Translations under genes and position numbers: made by a program | The notes under the pieces: model-generated | What the model was told of the DNA's origin: nothing | The model's input: only the letters and a program-made list of their open reading frames with translations | The model's database searches: none | Assembly (NCBI RefSeq): GCF_003688495.1 | Contig: NZ_REFH01000013.1 | Coordinates: 41,767-105,766, forward strand | Length of the DNA stretch: 64,000 bases | Reading direction: 5' to 3' | Origin: Flavobacterium weaverense | GTDB lineage: Bacteria > Bacteroidota > Bacteroidia > Flavobacteriales > Flavobacteriaceae | Shown here: piece after piece, positions 47,219 through 55,758 of the stretch | Numbering within the stretch: the first letter of the stretch is position 1 | How the letters are laid out: the number at the start of each line of letters is the position of its first letter

Positions 47219-47482
47219 TTTATTGGTATGTTCTACTTATTTTGCTTTTCAGTGTCCGCCCCGTTTTTTTTGTGGTTGCTGGTCTCCATATTATTTCACT
47301 TGCATAAAAACCTTCTACAAAGGAAGTTCTCTTGTCTGCCGTTTTCCTTTTGGTTGTCGGCTCATAAACTTGCCCATAACTAGTATATATGCGAAACAAA
47401 CCTTCGCAAATACACCCATTTTTAGGTTGATTGGCGAATGTTTGTTTCGCTTTGTTACAATTTCAAAACTATCGTTTTTTTT
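47219..47482. other. Leader region between recombinase and first array gene
   Basis: 264 bp that in an integron would hold attI and the cassette promoter. It contains the strong hairpin at 47391-47450 and a core-like GTTATGGGC on the minus strand at 47373-47381. No promoter box was identified with confidence. Confidence 0.45.
47371..47461 (-). repeat. Candidate attI-like or first attC-like site
   Basis: GCGAAACAAACCTTCGC (47391-47407) and GCGAATGTTTGTTTCGC (47434-47450) are inverted repeats matching at 16 of 17 positions, with a 26-nt loop. Read on the minus strand the site starts TTGTAACAAAG and ends AGTTATGGGC, like the core ends of the other elements. It lies directly after the recombinase gene. 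Confidence 0.5.
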
Positions 47483-48101
47483 CTATAAATCATCAAAAGG
47501 ACTTTTTATTTGTTGAATACTTTTGGTGCTTACATGAGTGTATATTTCAGTTTTTTTACTGCTATTGTGTCCTAATAATTCTTGAATATATCTTAAATCG
47601 GTGCCGCTTTCTAGTAAATGTGTAGCGAAACTATGCCGCAACCAATGAAGTGTAACTGGCTTTTTGATTTTGACTTTTGCTATGGCTTGTTTTAGGATTA
47701 CTTGCAAGCTGCGTGCATCATAAGGATTGCCTTTAATTTGCCCCTCAAATAAAAAGGTTTTTGGCTTATACAGGATGTAATATTCTCGTAACATTTGAAG
47801 TATTTTCGGACTCAACGGGACTATTCTATCCTTTTTTCCTTTGGAGTTCTTCAGTAAAACTATTTTCGCTTGGAGTCTATATCTAATGGTTTTAAAGCTG
47901 ATAATTCTCCGCATCGTAAGCCACAACTGTATATAAGGCATAGCGTCATTTTGTGTTTTAAATTGCTATGCGCTTCTAATATTGCTTTTACTTCTTCCTT
48001 ACTCAAAACATTAGGTAAAACTTTGGCTCGTTTTGGACGATGAATTTTGTCAACCATCATTTTGTTAGCGCGAATGGTTTGGAAAAATAATTTAATAGCA
48101 T

Positions 48102-48365
48102 TTACCCCGTAGGATTTAAAAATAGACGTAGTCTACTTCTAAGATATATTTTTCCATTCCCCGATTTTAAATATTTTTCTCTTCTTGTGCCATCTTTTTG
48201 ATTAAGACAGCCTTCAAAATAAATTAATTTTATTGGTAATCGATATTTTGTAGAAGTTACTTTTCCTGTTTGATGCTCCTCTAAACGTCTTCGTAGATTA
48301 GAAGTGTAACCAGTGTAAAATTGATTGTCTTTTTCGCTTAATAAAACGTTTGCATAATAATACAT
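48102..48365 (-). CDS. Small GIY-YIG nuclease-domain protein
   Basis: An 87-residue protein with the GIY-YIG fold. YYYANVLLSEKDNQFYTGYT corresponds to the GIY...YIG strands, SNLRRRLEEHQTG has the conserved Arg and His, and TRREKYLKSGNGKIYL carries the metal-binding Glu. Family members are single-strand or homing-type nucleases. Its stop codon TAA is made from the last TA of the inverted repeat plus the first A of the host gene. It may help the surrounding 317-bp element to move. Confidence 0.88.
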   Translation of the reverse strand: MYYYANVLLSEKDNQFYTGYTSNLRRRLEEHQTGKVTSTKYRLPIKLIYFEGCLNQKDGTRREKYLKSGNGKIYLRSRLRLFLNPTG

Positions 48366-48419
48366 AATAATTAATTTGAGTTATTGAAAATTCTTCTTGA
48401 CGCTGAATCCAACGGGGTA
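48103..48419 (-). mobile_element. 317-bp GIY-YIG insertion with terminal inverted repeats
   Basis: The segment interrupts the recombinase exactly between codons for QVI and NAI; removing it restores CAA-GTT-ATT-AAT-GCT-ATT. The ends TACCCCGTAGGATT (48103-48116) and AATCCAACGGGGTA (48406-48419) are inverted repeats with one mismatch. No target duplication is seen. It carries a single GIY-YIG gene that fills most of its length. Confidence 0.8.
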
Positions 48420-48845
48420 AATAACTTGATTCTGATACGAAGCTGAAAGATTGTTTTTTAAAATGTGTTCATTGTTATACACAATCACATCTTCATTAGT
48501 AATGTCGGCAATTGGCTTTTCTTTATAAAATACCAAAAAGGATTTTAAAGCTTCGCTGTAGGTCACAACCGTGCTTTGGCTATACCGTTTGGAACGCAAC
48601 CATTGTCTGAATTTTTCGATTTGCTCAACTCCTTCGTATGACGGAAGGTTATTTGATTGTGGCGCTATTTTAAATCGATTTCGGTTTTATATGGTGTCAG
48701 GAAGATGCCAAAAGTTTTTTTGGGAACTCCATCTTGCATCCTTAAATTCTTTTATATGTTAGATTAGTCTGTCGTTTTTTTCGAATTGTACTGCAATTCT
48801 GTTTTCGTTCTTGTGTTTTATCACTTTTGCCGTCCAGATCGTAAT

Positions 48846-49153
48846 GAATTGATTTAGTGGCTTAAAGATAATTATATTTTGTTTTGAAAGCGTTTTTGTG
48901 ATTGTAAAAAGGAAGTGATTTCAGCTGTTTTTGCGTAAAGGATAGTAGTGAAAATCCTTTTTTTTTATGAAGCGATAGCGCAATAAAGAGAAAGATTGTA
49001 GCGAATAGCCTGACCCCGCTGAAACGTCCCGACCGTTCGGGATGTTTTAGCGGGGATACGCCATTGTGATTTAAGATTTTAGAGTATTGATTTTAGATTG
49101 CAGATTTAAAACTTAACATTTAGGAATTTGATGATGCTTAAACGAGTTTATCA
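48846..49153. other. Intergenic boundary with repeat hairpin
   Basis: 308 bp between recombinase remains and L-serine dehydratase. It includes AGCGATAGCGCAATAAAGAG and GATTGTAGCGAATAGCCTGA, a spacer type I know from many Flavobacteria intergenic regions, and the hairpin at 49014-49055. Confidence 0.5.
49014..49055. repeat. Nested hairpin element
   Basis: CCCCGCT pairs with AGCGGGG around an inner TCCCGACCGTTCGGGA hairpin. The inner motif also occurs at 41991-42004 with one change. It could act as terminator for the L-serine dehydratase gene on the minus strand, though no long T-run follows. Confidence 0.6.
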
Positions 49154-50581
49154 TTAACAATCAGCCATGTTTACGGCGATTGCAAGTCCGCCTTCTGAGG
49201 TTTCTTTGTATTTGTTGTTCATATCTTTAGCAGTTTGCCACATGGTATCAACAACTTTATCTAAGGGTACTTTAGCATTTTTAGGGTCGGTTTCTAGTGC
49301 TAATTCGGCTGCATTGATAGCTTTTATCGCACCCATAGTGTTGCGCTCGATACAAGGGATTTGGACTAAACCACCTATAGGGTCGCAGGTTAAACCTAAG
49401 TGGTGTTCCATTGCAATTTCGGCAGCCATTAAAACTTGAGCTGGAGTTCCACCCATTAATTCGCATAAAGAGGCAGCAGCCATTGCTGATGAGACACCTA
49501 TTTCTGCTTGGCAACCGCCCATTGCTGCTGAAATTGTAGATCCTTTTTTGAATATACTACCTATTTCTCCGGCAACTAATAGAAATTGCTTGATTTCTTT
49601 AGGTCCTGCAGCGTGGTTTTCAATTACTAGATAATACATTAAAACTGCTGGAATCACGCCAGCGCTTCCATTAGTAGGAGCAGTTACGACTCTTCCTAAA
49701 GCGGCGTTTACTTCATTTACCGCAAGGGCAAAACAAGAGACCCATTTTAGGATTTGGCGGAATTTAACTTCTGTTTTTCTAATTTCTTCAAGCCAAGTTT
49801 GTGGCGTGTCATAATTAGCTAAACCAATTAGGTTTTGGTGCATATCAAAAGCACGTCGACGCACGTTTAATCCTCCAGGAAGAATCCCTTCAGAATGACA
49901 ACCGATGTACATGCACTCAAGCATTGTGTTCCAAATGCGCGTTAGCTCATGATCAATTTCAGCTTCAGTGCGCATTGATTTTTCGTTTTCAAGAACGATT
50001 TCTGAGATTGATTTATTCTCATTGACGCAGTATTCTAATAATTCTGCTGCTTTTTCAATAGGATAAGGAAAAGCACATTTTATTTGGATTTTCTGTTTGG
50101 CATTTGCGCGTTCTTCTTTAATTACAAATCCTCCACCTATAGAATAAAAGGTAGATTCATAATTACTTCCATCAAGCATGTACGCTGTAAAAGTCATTCC
50201 ATTTGCATGATAGGGTAGGAAGTTTTTATTGAAAACAATATCTTGTAGAAAGTGAAACGGAATTATTTGTGAGTTTCCTAAATTGATTTCGTTTTTTGAT
50301 CGAATCGTTTTAATAATTGAATCTATGTTTTGAATAGGAATGTATTCTGGATCTTGGCCGCTCAGTCCAAGCATAACAGCTAGGTCTGTAGCATGTCCTT
50401 TTCCAGTTAAGGAAAGCGAACCGTATAAGTCGATTTGTACTCTCTTTACAGTTGCAAGTATGTTTTGATTTCTTAATTCTTCGAGAAAACGTTCAGCGGC
50501 TCTCCACGGGCCAAGTGTGTGCGAACTTGAAGGTCCAACACCAATTTTTAGCATGTCAAAAACTGAGATACATTCTTCCAT
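49154..50581 (-). CDS. sdaA: L-serine ammonia-lyase (iron-sulfur, single chain)
   Basis: A 475-residue [4Fe-4S] L-serine dehydratase that converts L-serine to pyruvate and ammonia. The beta-type part begins [20 protein letters not shown], and the alpha-type part has [36 protein letters not shown] and [18 protein letters not shown], whose cysteines bind the cluster. The frame is open nine codons further up to a TTG at 50608, but a TAnnTTTG promoter box covers that position. The ATG at 50581 is therefore the better start. It borders the accessory region. Confidence 0.96.
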   Translation of the reverse strand: MEECISVFDMLKIGVGPSSSHTLGPWRAAERFLEELRNQNILATVKRVQIDLYGSLSLTGKGHATDLAVMLGLSGQDPEYIPIQNIDSIIKTIRSKNEINLGNSQIIPFHFLQDIVFNKNFLPYHANGMTFTAYMLDGSNYESTFYSIGGGFVIKEERANAKQKIQIKCAFPYPIEKAAELLEYCVNENKSISEIVLENEKSMRTEAEIDHELTRIWNTMLECMYIGCHSEGILPGGLNVRRRAFDMHQNLIGLANYDTPQTWLEEIRKTEVKFRQILKWVSCFALAVNEVNAALGRVVTAPTNGSAGVIPAVLMYYLVIENHAAGPKEIKQFLLVAGEIGSIFKKGSTISAAMGGCQAEIGVSSAMAAASLCELMGGTPAQVLMAAEIAMEHHLGLTCDPIGGLVQIPCIERNTMGAIKAINAAELALETDPKNAKVPLDKVVDTMWQTAKDMNNKYKETSEGGLAIAVNMADC

Positions 50582-50605
50582 CTGTAAGGTACTTTTTGTT
50601 ATCCG

Positions 50606-50613
50606 CAAATATA
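50606..50613 (-). promoter_or_regulatory. -7 promoter box of the L-serine dehydratase gene
   Basis: The minus strand reads TATATTTG, matching TAnnTTTG, 24 bp before the ATG at 50581. It overlaps the TTG at 50608 and so rules that out as translation start. Confidence 0.65.
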
Positions 50614-50785
50614 GCAGAATGTTATTAGGATACGAATTATAAGGTGAAGATTATTATTTATATATAATTTAAGAGGTTGATTTTTTACTATTCTGCAATT
50701 TTAAGCAATTACTGAATGCATAAATAACACATAAATAATTTAGTATTAATACAATAGATGTGTTGTGCAATAAATGGTAAAAAGC

Positions 50786-50793
50786 TATTTTTG
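50786..50793 (+). promoter_or_regulatory. -7 promoter box of the M14 peptidase gene
   Basis: TATTTTTG matches TAnnTTTG and lies 23 bp before the ATG at 50817. A TTGTG at 50763 is at the right distance for a -33 element. Confidence 0.6.
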
Positions 50794-50816
50794 AGCTGTA
50801 ACTAACCCAACATAAA

Positions 50817-53324
50817 ATGAAAAAAATATTTTTCTCTTTTTGCATACTGCTAAGCGCACTATTTAATGTTCAAGCTCAAGTGCAAAGTCCAGCAGAATTC
50901 TTGCCTACTTATGGAAAACAAATAACGTATTACCACCAAGTAGAAAATTACTTTAATCAGCTGACTGAAAAATCAACTCTTATTAAACAGCAGAAATATG
51001 GAGTGACTGCAGAGCAAAGAGATTTGAATGTATTTTTTATTTCGACACCTGAAAATTTAGAGAATCTCGAGCAAATTAGAAACAATAATTTGGCTGCCAT
51101 TGGTCTTTCTAAAAATGGAAACCAAATGATAGGTGATAAGTTAATTGTCTGGTTGAGTTTTAATGTTCACGGGAATGAATTTGCGGGAACTGAAAGTGCA
51201 ATGACTGTAGCATACGAATTAGTAAATCCTAAGAATGCAGAAACCAAAAAATGGTTGGAAAATACTATTGTGATTTTAGATCCATGTATCAATCCTGACG
51301 GATATTCAAGATACGGAAACTGGTTAAGAGAGATTTCAGGTAAAAAAACACATCCTGGATTATCAGATAGAGAGCATATGGAGCAATGGCCTGGAGGTAG
51401 ATTTAATCATTATCTTTTTGATTTGAATAGAGATTGGGCTTGGCAAACGCAAATGGAAAGTCAGCAGAGAGTTGCTTTATACAACCAGTGGATGCCACAA
51501 GTCCATACGGATGTGCATGAACAAGGTTACGATTCTCCGTACTTTTTTCCTCCATCAGCAGAGCCAATTCATGAATATATTGAAAAATATCAAAAGGATT
51601 TTCACAATGTTTTAGGTACTAATATCTCTAAGAAATTTGATGCTCAAAACTGGTTGTACAATACTAGTGAGCGATTTGATTTATTTTATCCAAGTTATGG
51701 TGATACGTATCCTGCTTATAATGGCGCTGTGGGAATGACCATTGAACAAGGAGGAATAGGAGCGGGGAGAGCTGTTACAATGAGTAATGGAAATATCGTT
51801 ACGATACAAGATAGAATTGACCACCATGCTACTACTGTGCTTACTGTAGTAGAATCGGCAGCGTCACAAGCTGATGTTTTGCTAAAAGGTTTTAGAGGAT
51901 TTATGAATAATTCTCGAAAAACAGTCAAAGGGAGTTACAAGATGTATGTAATGAAGAACAACCCAAAGCTGATTCAATTAGCGGAATTATTGAAAAAAAA
52001 CAATATTGAATACAGTTACGCTGACGCCAATGTAAAAGCTTCAGGATATAATTACAGTACCAAAAAAGAAAAAGGATTTACAATCGAAACAAATGACTTA
52101 ATTGTAAAAGTAGACCAACAAAAAGCTGTTTTTACTCAAGTGCTTTTTGAACCCAACCAAAAATTGAATGATAGTTTATCGTATGATATTACTGCTTGGG
52201 CTTTACCATTAGCTTATGGAGTAGAAGGATATGCTTTGAAAAATAGTGTAGGATTAAAAACTAAGGAGTCAATTGAAATGATTGAAAAAGTGGCTCCGCA
52301 AAAAGTGTATGCGTTTCACATTCCTTGGAATAATAGAATATCAGCTCGAGTTTTATCTGTTTTGCACCAAAATAATATCAAGGTTCGATCTTCGATGGGG
52401 AAAGCTGTTTTTGGCGATGTTTCAATTGAACCTGGTGGTTTATTAGTTACCAAAGGTGATAATCCAAAAGTAGTTGATTTCGAAAAAACAGTATCTGATT
52501 TAATTAAGACAAAAACAGATTACAATTATATCACTTCTGGTTTTTCATCGAATGCTAAAGATGTAGGTGGAGAAAATTTTAATTTATTAAAGGCGCCAAA
52601 AGTTTTATTGCTTTCAGGAAAAGGCGTTAGTTCAACTGAGTTTGGCGCTGCGTGGTATTACATGCAGGAAACCATTGAATATCCAGTGAGCGTTGTAGAG
52701 GTAAATAACTTTAACAGAATAAGTTTTTACGATTACAATACATTAATTCTAGCTGATGGTGAATATGAATTCACAGAAGATCAGCAAAAGAAGCTTACGG
52801 AATGGGTTAGAAATGGTGGTAAAGTTATTGCCATGAACGGAGCACTATCTATTTTTGAAGGTAAAGAAGGATATGCGTTGAATCCTTACGCATCTGAAGA
52901 GGATAAGTTGAATGCAGAAAAGGAAAAAGATTCTTTAGCCTTAGATGAACGTTTTTTAGATTACCAAGAAACAGAACGTCGCGATATATCTAGATCAATT
53001 CCGGGAGCAATAATCGAAAATGTTTTAAATAAAACACATCCATTATCTTTTGGTTTGGGCGAAAAATATTTTAGTCTTAAAACAGATGATAGAACGTATT
53101 CTTTACTGAAAGATGCTTTAAACGTTGCTTACATTCCTAAGGATTATAAGAGTTATGGTTTTATAGGTAACGGAATAAAAAAGAAATTGAGTAATACCGT
53201 TAGCTTTGCAGTCGATAATAAAGGAAAAGGAACGGTGATTTATATGGTAGACAATCCTTTATTTAGAGGTTTCTGGGAAAATGGTAATTTACTTTTTAGT
53301 AACGCCTTATTCTTAGTGAACTAA
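50817..53324 (+). CDS. Secreted M14-family zinc carboxypeptidase
   Basis: An 835-residue exported metallopeptidase with a signal peptide of about 20 residues (LFNVQAQ). The M14 zinc site is visible as FNVHGNEFAG (His118, Glu121) and VHTDVHEQG (His234). A substrate-binding FDLNRDWAW lies between, and VGMTIEQGGIGAG supplies the catalytic Glu. Residues after about 370 form a long C-terminal part, including VLLLSGKGVSSTEFGAAWY and a GATase-like glycine loop (RNGGKVIAMNG). It would trim peptides in the periplasm or outside the cell. It is a lone gene with promoter box and terminator. Confidence 0.93.
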   Translation: MKKIFFSFCILLSALFNVQAQVQSPAEFLPTYGKQITYYHQVENYFNQLTEKSTLIKQQKYGVTAEQRDLNVFFISTPENLENLEQIRNNNLAAIGLSKNGNQMIGDKLIVWLSFNVHGNEFAGTESAMTVAYELVNPKNAETKKWLENTIVILDPCINPDGYSRYGNWLREISGKKTHPGLSDREHMEQWPGGRFNHYLFDLNRDWAWQTQMESQQRVALYNQWMPQVHTDVHEQGYDSPYFFPPSAEPIHEYIEKYQKDFHNVLGTNISKKFDAQNWLYNTSERFDLFYPSYGDTYPAYNGAVGMTIEQGGIGAGRAVTMSNGNIVTIQDRIDHHATTVLTVVESAASQADVLLKGFRGFMNNSRKTVKGSYKMYVMKNNPKLIQLAELLKKNNIEYSYADANVKASGYNYSTKKEKGFTIETNDLIVKVDQQKAVFTQVLFEPNQKLNDSLSYDITAWALPLAYGVEGYALKNSVGLKTKESIEMIEKVAPQKVYAFHIPWNNRISARVLSVLHQNNIKVRSSMGKAVFGDVSIEPGGLLVTKGDNPKVVDFEKTVSDLIKTKTDYNYITSGFSSNAKDVGGENFNLLKAPKVLLLSGKGVSSTEFGAAWYYMQETIEYPVSVVEVNNFNRISFYDYNTLILADGEYEFTEDQQKKLTEWVRNGGKVIAMNGALSIFEGKEGYALNPYASEEDKLNAEKEKDSLALDERFLDYQETERRDISRSIPGAIIENVLNKTHPLSFGLGEKYFSLKTDDRTYSLLKDALNVAYIPKDYKSYGFIGNGIKKKLSNTVSFAVDNKGKGTVIYMVDNPLFRGFWENGNLLFSNALFLVN

Positions 53325-53341
53325 GATAATGAGTTTGAACC

Positions 53342-53378
53342 AATAAAAAAGAGCACTTTATAGTGCTCTTTTTTATTG
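53342..53378. terminator. Terminator of the M14 peptidase gene
   Basis: AAAAAAGAGCACT and AGTGCTCTTTTTT flank TTAT, an almost perfect hairpin with T-runs on both strands. It lies 18 bp past the peptidase stop. Confidence 0.92.
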
Positions 53379-53407
53379 GTATTAGCAGCTAATTCTAAAT
53401 TATTTTT

Positions 53408-53555
53408 AACCATTAAGCACATTGAATAAATTAAGCTTAACTATGCTTAACTTTCTTAATGGTTTAAAGAAACTCAATTGTCTTTTATAATTTAAACCAT
53501 TAAGCACATTAAGTAAAAAAGCTTAATTTTTCTTAATTGTTTAAAGAAACTTAAT
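53408..53555. repeat. Two tandem copies of a dyad repeat
   Basis: Copy one at 53408-53478 and copy two at 53495-53555 both start AACCATTAAGCACATT and end TTTAAAGAAACT(C/T)AAT. Each holds an inverted AACCATTAAG/CTTAATGGTT pair. The unit repeats in direct orientation about 87 bp apart. Confidence 0.75.
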
Positions 53556-53570
53556 AGTAAATTTTCCCAA

Positions 53571-53744
53571 TTATTTTTTTCCAGCAACTTTGCTGATGAT
53601 AAAAATAATTATTGCGATAATCGCAACAACTATAAATATTCCAACACCCATTCCGGCTTTGAATATTCCTTCTACTAGTGAACAGCTTGTAAATGAAAAT
53701 AATACTACGAAAAGCATTAAAATACGAGTTATTTGTTTTTGCAT
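53571..53744 (-). CDS. 57-residue lipoprotein with one membrane helix
   Basis: A very small protein starting at the ATG at 53744: MQKQITRILMLFVVLFSFTS followed by CSLVEGIFKAGMG. It has a lipobox (FTSC) and then a single long hydrophobic helix (VGIFIVVAIIAIIIFII) with a KKstop. Tiny proteins of this form are conserved in Flavobacteria and sometimes carry the unsupported name phosphatidate cytidylyltransferase. Function unknown. It stops at the edge of the dyad repeat pair. Confidence 0.75.
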   Translation of the reverse strand: MQKQITRILMLFVVLFSFTSCSLVEGIFKAGMGVGIFIVVAIIAIIIFIISKVAGKK

Positions 53745-54139
53745 GATTTTTATGTTTTGGTTACAATGTAAAATTATAGTATTACCATTATTGGTTTGTT
53801 ACATAATTTTTTGCTTTTATTATGTAATTTAGATGGAGTGTTAATCTCACTTAATTAGATTAAAGCTGATATTTAATTTATATTTTAGAGGTCAATTTTC
53901 GGAATTTGAGATAAATTCTGTTTATAGCACTTTATCTTTTGCTGATCGTTACGATGAAATTGTCATTTACCAATAACGTCTCTCAGTTGCTCTAAAACTT
54001 CTATTTGAAAAACTGAATAAGAACTGTTGATTCATTTTATTTTTCGAATAGTACACTTATTTAAAGACTTAAATTTAGTGATGAACTGCCATGTTCTTAT
54101 TTCTCTATTTTAAATTATTAAATCATAAATTTGAATTCG
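53745..54139. other. Intergenic, nothing recognised
   Basis: 395 bp between divergent genes with only the pyrR promoter box at its right end. Confidence 0.5.
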
Positions 54140-54147
54140 TATATTTG
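54140..54147 (+). promoter_or_regulatory. -7 promoter box of the pyr operon
   Basis: TATATTTG matches TAnnTTTG and lies 24 bp before the pyrR ATG at 54172. Confidence 0.65.
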
Positions 54148-54171
54148 CGCAACCAAACAATATAAAGCACT

Positions 54172-54711
54172 ATGAGTCTAAAAGTATTACTTACTGCAAA
54201 AGAAGTTACTATCATATTACATCGTTTGGCTTGTCAATTAATTGAAAAACACTTAGATTTTTCAGATACAATTTTAGTTGGAATTCAACCTAGAGGCGTT
54301 TTTTTAGCAGAGCGGTTGAAATCAATATTAGAACAAGAATACCAAACTCCTGAAATTCAATTAGGTTACCTTGATATCACCTTTTTTAGAGATGATTTTA
54401 GACGCACCGAAAAACCATTAGAAGCAAATAAAACAAAGATTAATTTCATTGTCGAAAATAAAAAAGTTATTTTCATCGATGACGTTTTGTTTACGGGTCG
54501 CAGCATTCGATCGGCTTTGACAGCTATACAATCTTTTGGAAGACCTTCAGAAATAGAACTTTTGGTTTTAATCGACAGGCGTTTTAGCCGCAATTTGCCC
54601 ATTCAACCTGATTATAGAGGAAGACAAGTAGATGCGATTAATAACGAAAAAGTGAAAGTGAGTTGGAAAGAAAATGACGGTGAGGACGGCGTATATTTAA
54701 TTACAAGTTAG
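54172..54711 (+). CDS. pyrR: PyrR, pyrimidine operon regulator / uracil phosphoribosyltransferase
   Basis: A 179-residue phosphoribosyltransferase of the PyrR family, the usual length. The PRPP-binding motif VIFIDDVLFTGRS lies at 99-111; VGIQPRGVFLAERL and DITFFRDDFRR are family blocks. PyrR regulates pyrimidine genes by binding mRNA in Firmicutes and also makes UMP from uracil and PRPP. No PyrR-type leader hairpin was recognised in front. It is the first gene of a unit with pyrB 45 bp downstream. Confidence 0.95.
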   Translation: MSLKVLLTAKEVTIILHRLACQLIEKHLDFSDTILVGIQPRGVFLAERLKSILEQEYQTPEIQLGYLDITFFRDDFRRTEKPLEANKTKINFIVENKKVIFIDDVLFTGRSIRSALTAIQSFGRPSEIELLVLIDRRFSRNLPIQPDYRGRQVDAINNEKVKVSWKENDGEDGVYLITS

Positions 54712-54756
54712 AACGTAGAAACGTTAAATATTAAAAAGTAATAATCGTAAAAAGAA

Positions 54757-55683
54757 ATGAAAGAATTAAGCGTAAATCATTTGTTAGGCATTAAATACAT
54801 TACTAAAAATGATATTGACCTAATATTTGAAACAGCCGATCATTTTAAAGAAGTCATCAATAGACCGATCAAAAAAGTGCCTTCGTTACGAGATATTACT
54901 ATTGCCAATATTTTTTTCGAAAATAGTACCAGAACTAAACTCTCCTTTGAATTAGCTCAAAAAAGACTATCAGCTGATGTTATTAGTTTTTCTGCAGCAC
55001 AATCTTCCGTAAAAAAAGGAGAAACATTAATCGATACAGTTAATAATATCCTTTCGATGAAAGTTGATATGGTTGTAATGCGTCATGCTAATCCTGGAGC
55101 TGCTTATTTTTTATCTAAAAATGTAAAAGCAAGTATTGTAAATGCAGGAGATGGAGCACATGAGCATCCTACGCAAGCATTATTAGACAGTTATTCTATT
55201 AGAGAAAAATTAGGAGAAGTAGGAGGTAAAAAAGTAGTAATTGTAGGTGATGTTTTGCATTCTAGAGTGGCGCTATCAAATATATATGCGTTGCAAATGC
55301 AAGGTGCTGAGGTGAAAGTATGCGGACCAAGGACGCTAATTCCAAGACATATTGAATCGCTAGGAGTTACCGTAGAATCCGATTTAAGAAAAGCATTAGA
55401 ATGGTGTGATGTAGCAAATATGTTGCGCGTACAAAATGAAAGAATGGATGTGAATTACTTCCCATCGACTAGAGAGTATGCACAGCAATATGGAGTTGAC
55501 AAACCACTATTAGATTCACTTAGTAAAGAAATTGTAATTATGCATCCGGGACCTATCAATCGTGGTGTGGAAATAACAAGTGAAGTAGCTGATTCCAATC
55601 AATCAGTGATCTTAAACCAAGTAGAGAATGGAGTGGCTATTAGAATGGCAGTTATCTATCTTTTAGCTTCTAAAATTCAATAA
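54757..55683 (+). CDS. pyrB: Aspartate carbamoyltransferase catalytic subunit
   Basis: A 308-residue enzyme for the first committed step of pyrimidine synthesis, joining carbamoyl phosphate and aspartate. Carbamoyl-phosphate contacts are visible as FFENSTRT (STRT at 57-60) and HEHPTQALLD (HPTQ at 137-140); the aspartate side shows MLRVQNERM and HPGPINRGVEI. No regulatory pyrI is next to it. It follows pyrR in the same operon. Confidence 0.97.
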   Translation: MKELSVNHLLGIKYITKNDIDLIFETADHFKEVINRPIKKVPSLRDITIANIFFENSTRTKLSFELAQKRLSADVISFSAAQSSVKKGETLIDTVNNILSMKVDMVVMRHANPGAAYFLSKNVKASIVNAGDGAHEHPTQALLDSYSIREKLGEVGGKKVVIVGDVLHSRVALSNIYALQMQGAEVKVCGPRTLIPRHIESLGVTVESDLRKALEWCDVANMLRVQNERMDVNYFPSTREYAQQYGVDKPLLDSLSKEIVIMHPGPINRGVEITSEVADSNQSVILNQVENGVAIRMAVIYLLASKIQ

Positions 55684-55758
55684 CATACAAGAAAACTATG
55701 TAAATTAGCTACTTATGTAAACAGACTGCTTTTATTCAGTCCTTGAAAAGTAAAAAAA

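Larger units (their letters stand above)
47483..48845 (-). pseudogene. Broken tyrosine recombinase (Xer/IntI-like)
   Basis: Read on the minus strand, the gene can be followed from about 48845 (VIKHKNENRIAVQFEKNDRL) through a TAA at 48759-48761, HIKEFKDARWSSQ and NFWHLPDTI, a TAA at 48687-48689, and the core-binding part (VEQIEKFRQWLRSKRYSQST, SASYQNQVI). A 317-bp insertion follows, then NAIKLFFQTIRANKM and CLIYSCGLRCGEL, a one-base loss in an A-run near 47880, and the C-terminus. Catalytic residues are encoded: Arg in GLRCGEL, HWLRH, GH in LLGHNSS, and Tyr in IYTHV. The end IYTHVSTKSIQQIKSPFDDL resembles the IntI end. The IntI-specific extra helix is not visible. The enzyme cannot be made as one chain. 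Confidence 0.88.

Noticed and set aside
48103..48419. Group I intron with homing endonuclease in the recombinase gene
   Set aside because: The segment is only 317 bp, almost filled by the GIY-YIG frame, and shows no intron core; its ends are inverted repeats, which fit a DNA element better.
47483..48845. Calling the recombinase a true IntI
   Set aside because: The C-terminal end is IntI-like, but the extra helix region typical of IntI before the second catalytic box is not visible, so only Xer/IntI-like is claimed.
28000..48900. CRISPR array
   Set aside because: The repeats are long, imperfect, far apart and have genes between them; there are no short identical repeats with spacers and no cas genes.
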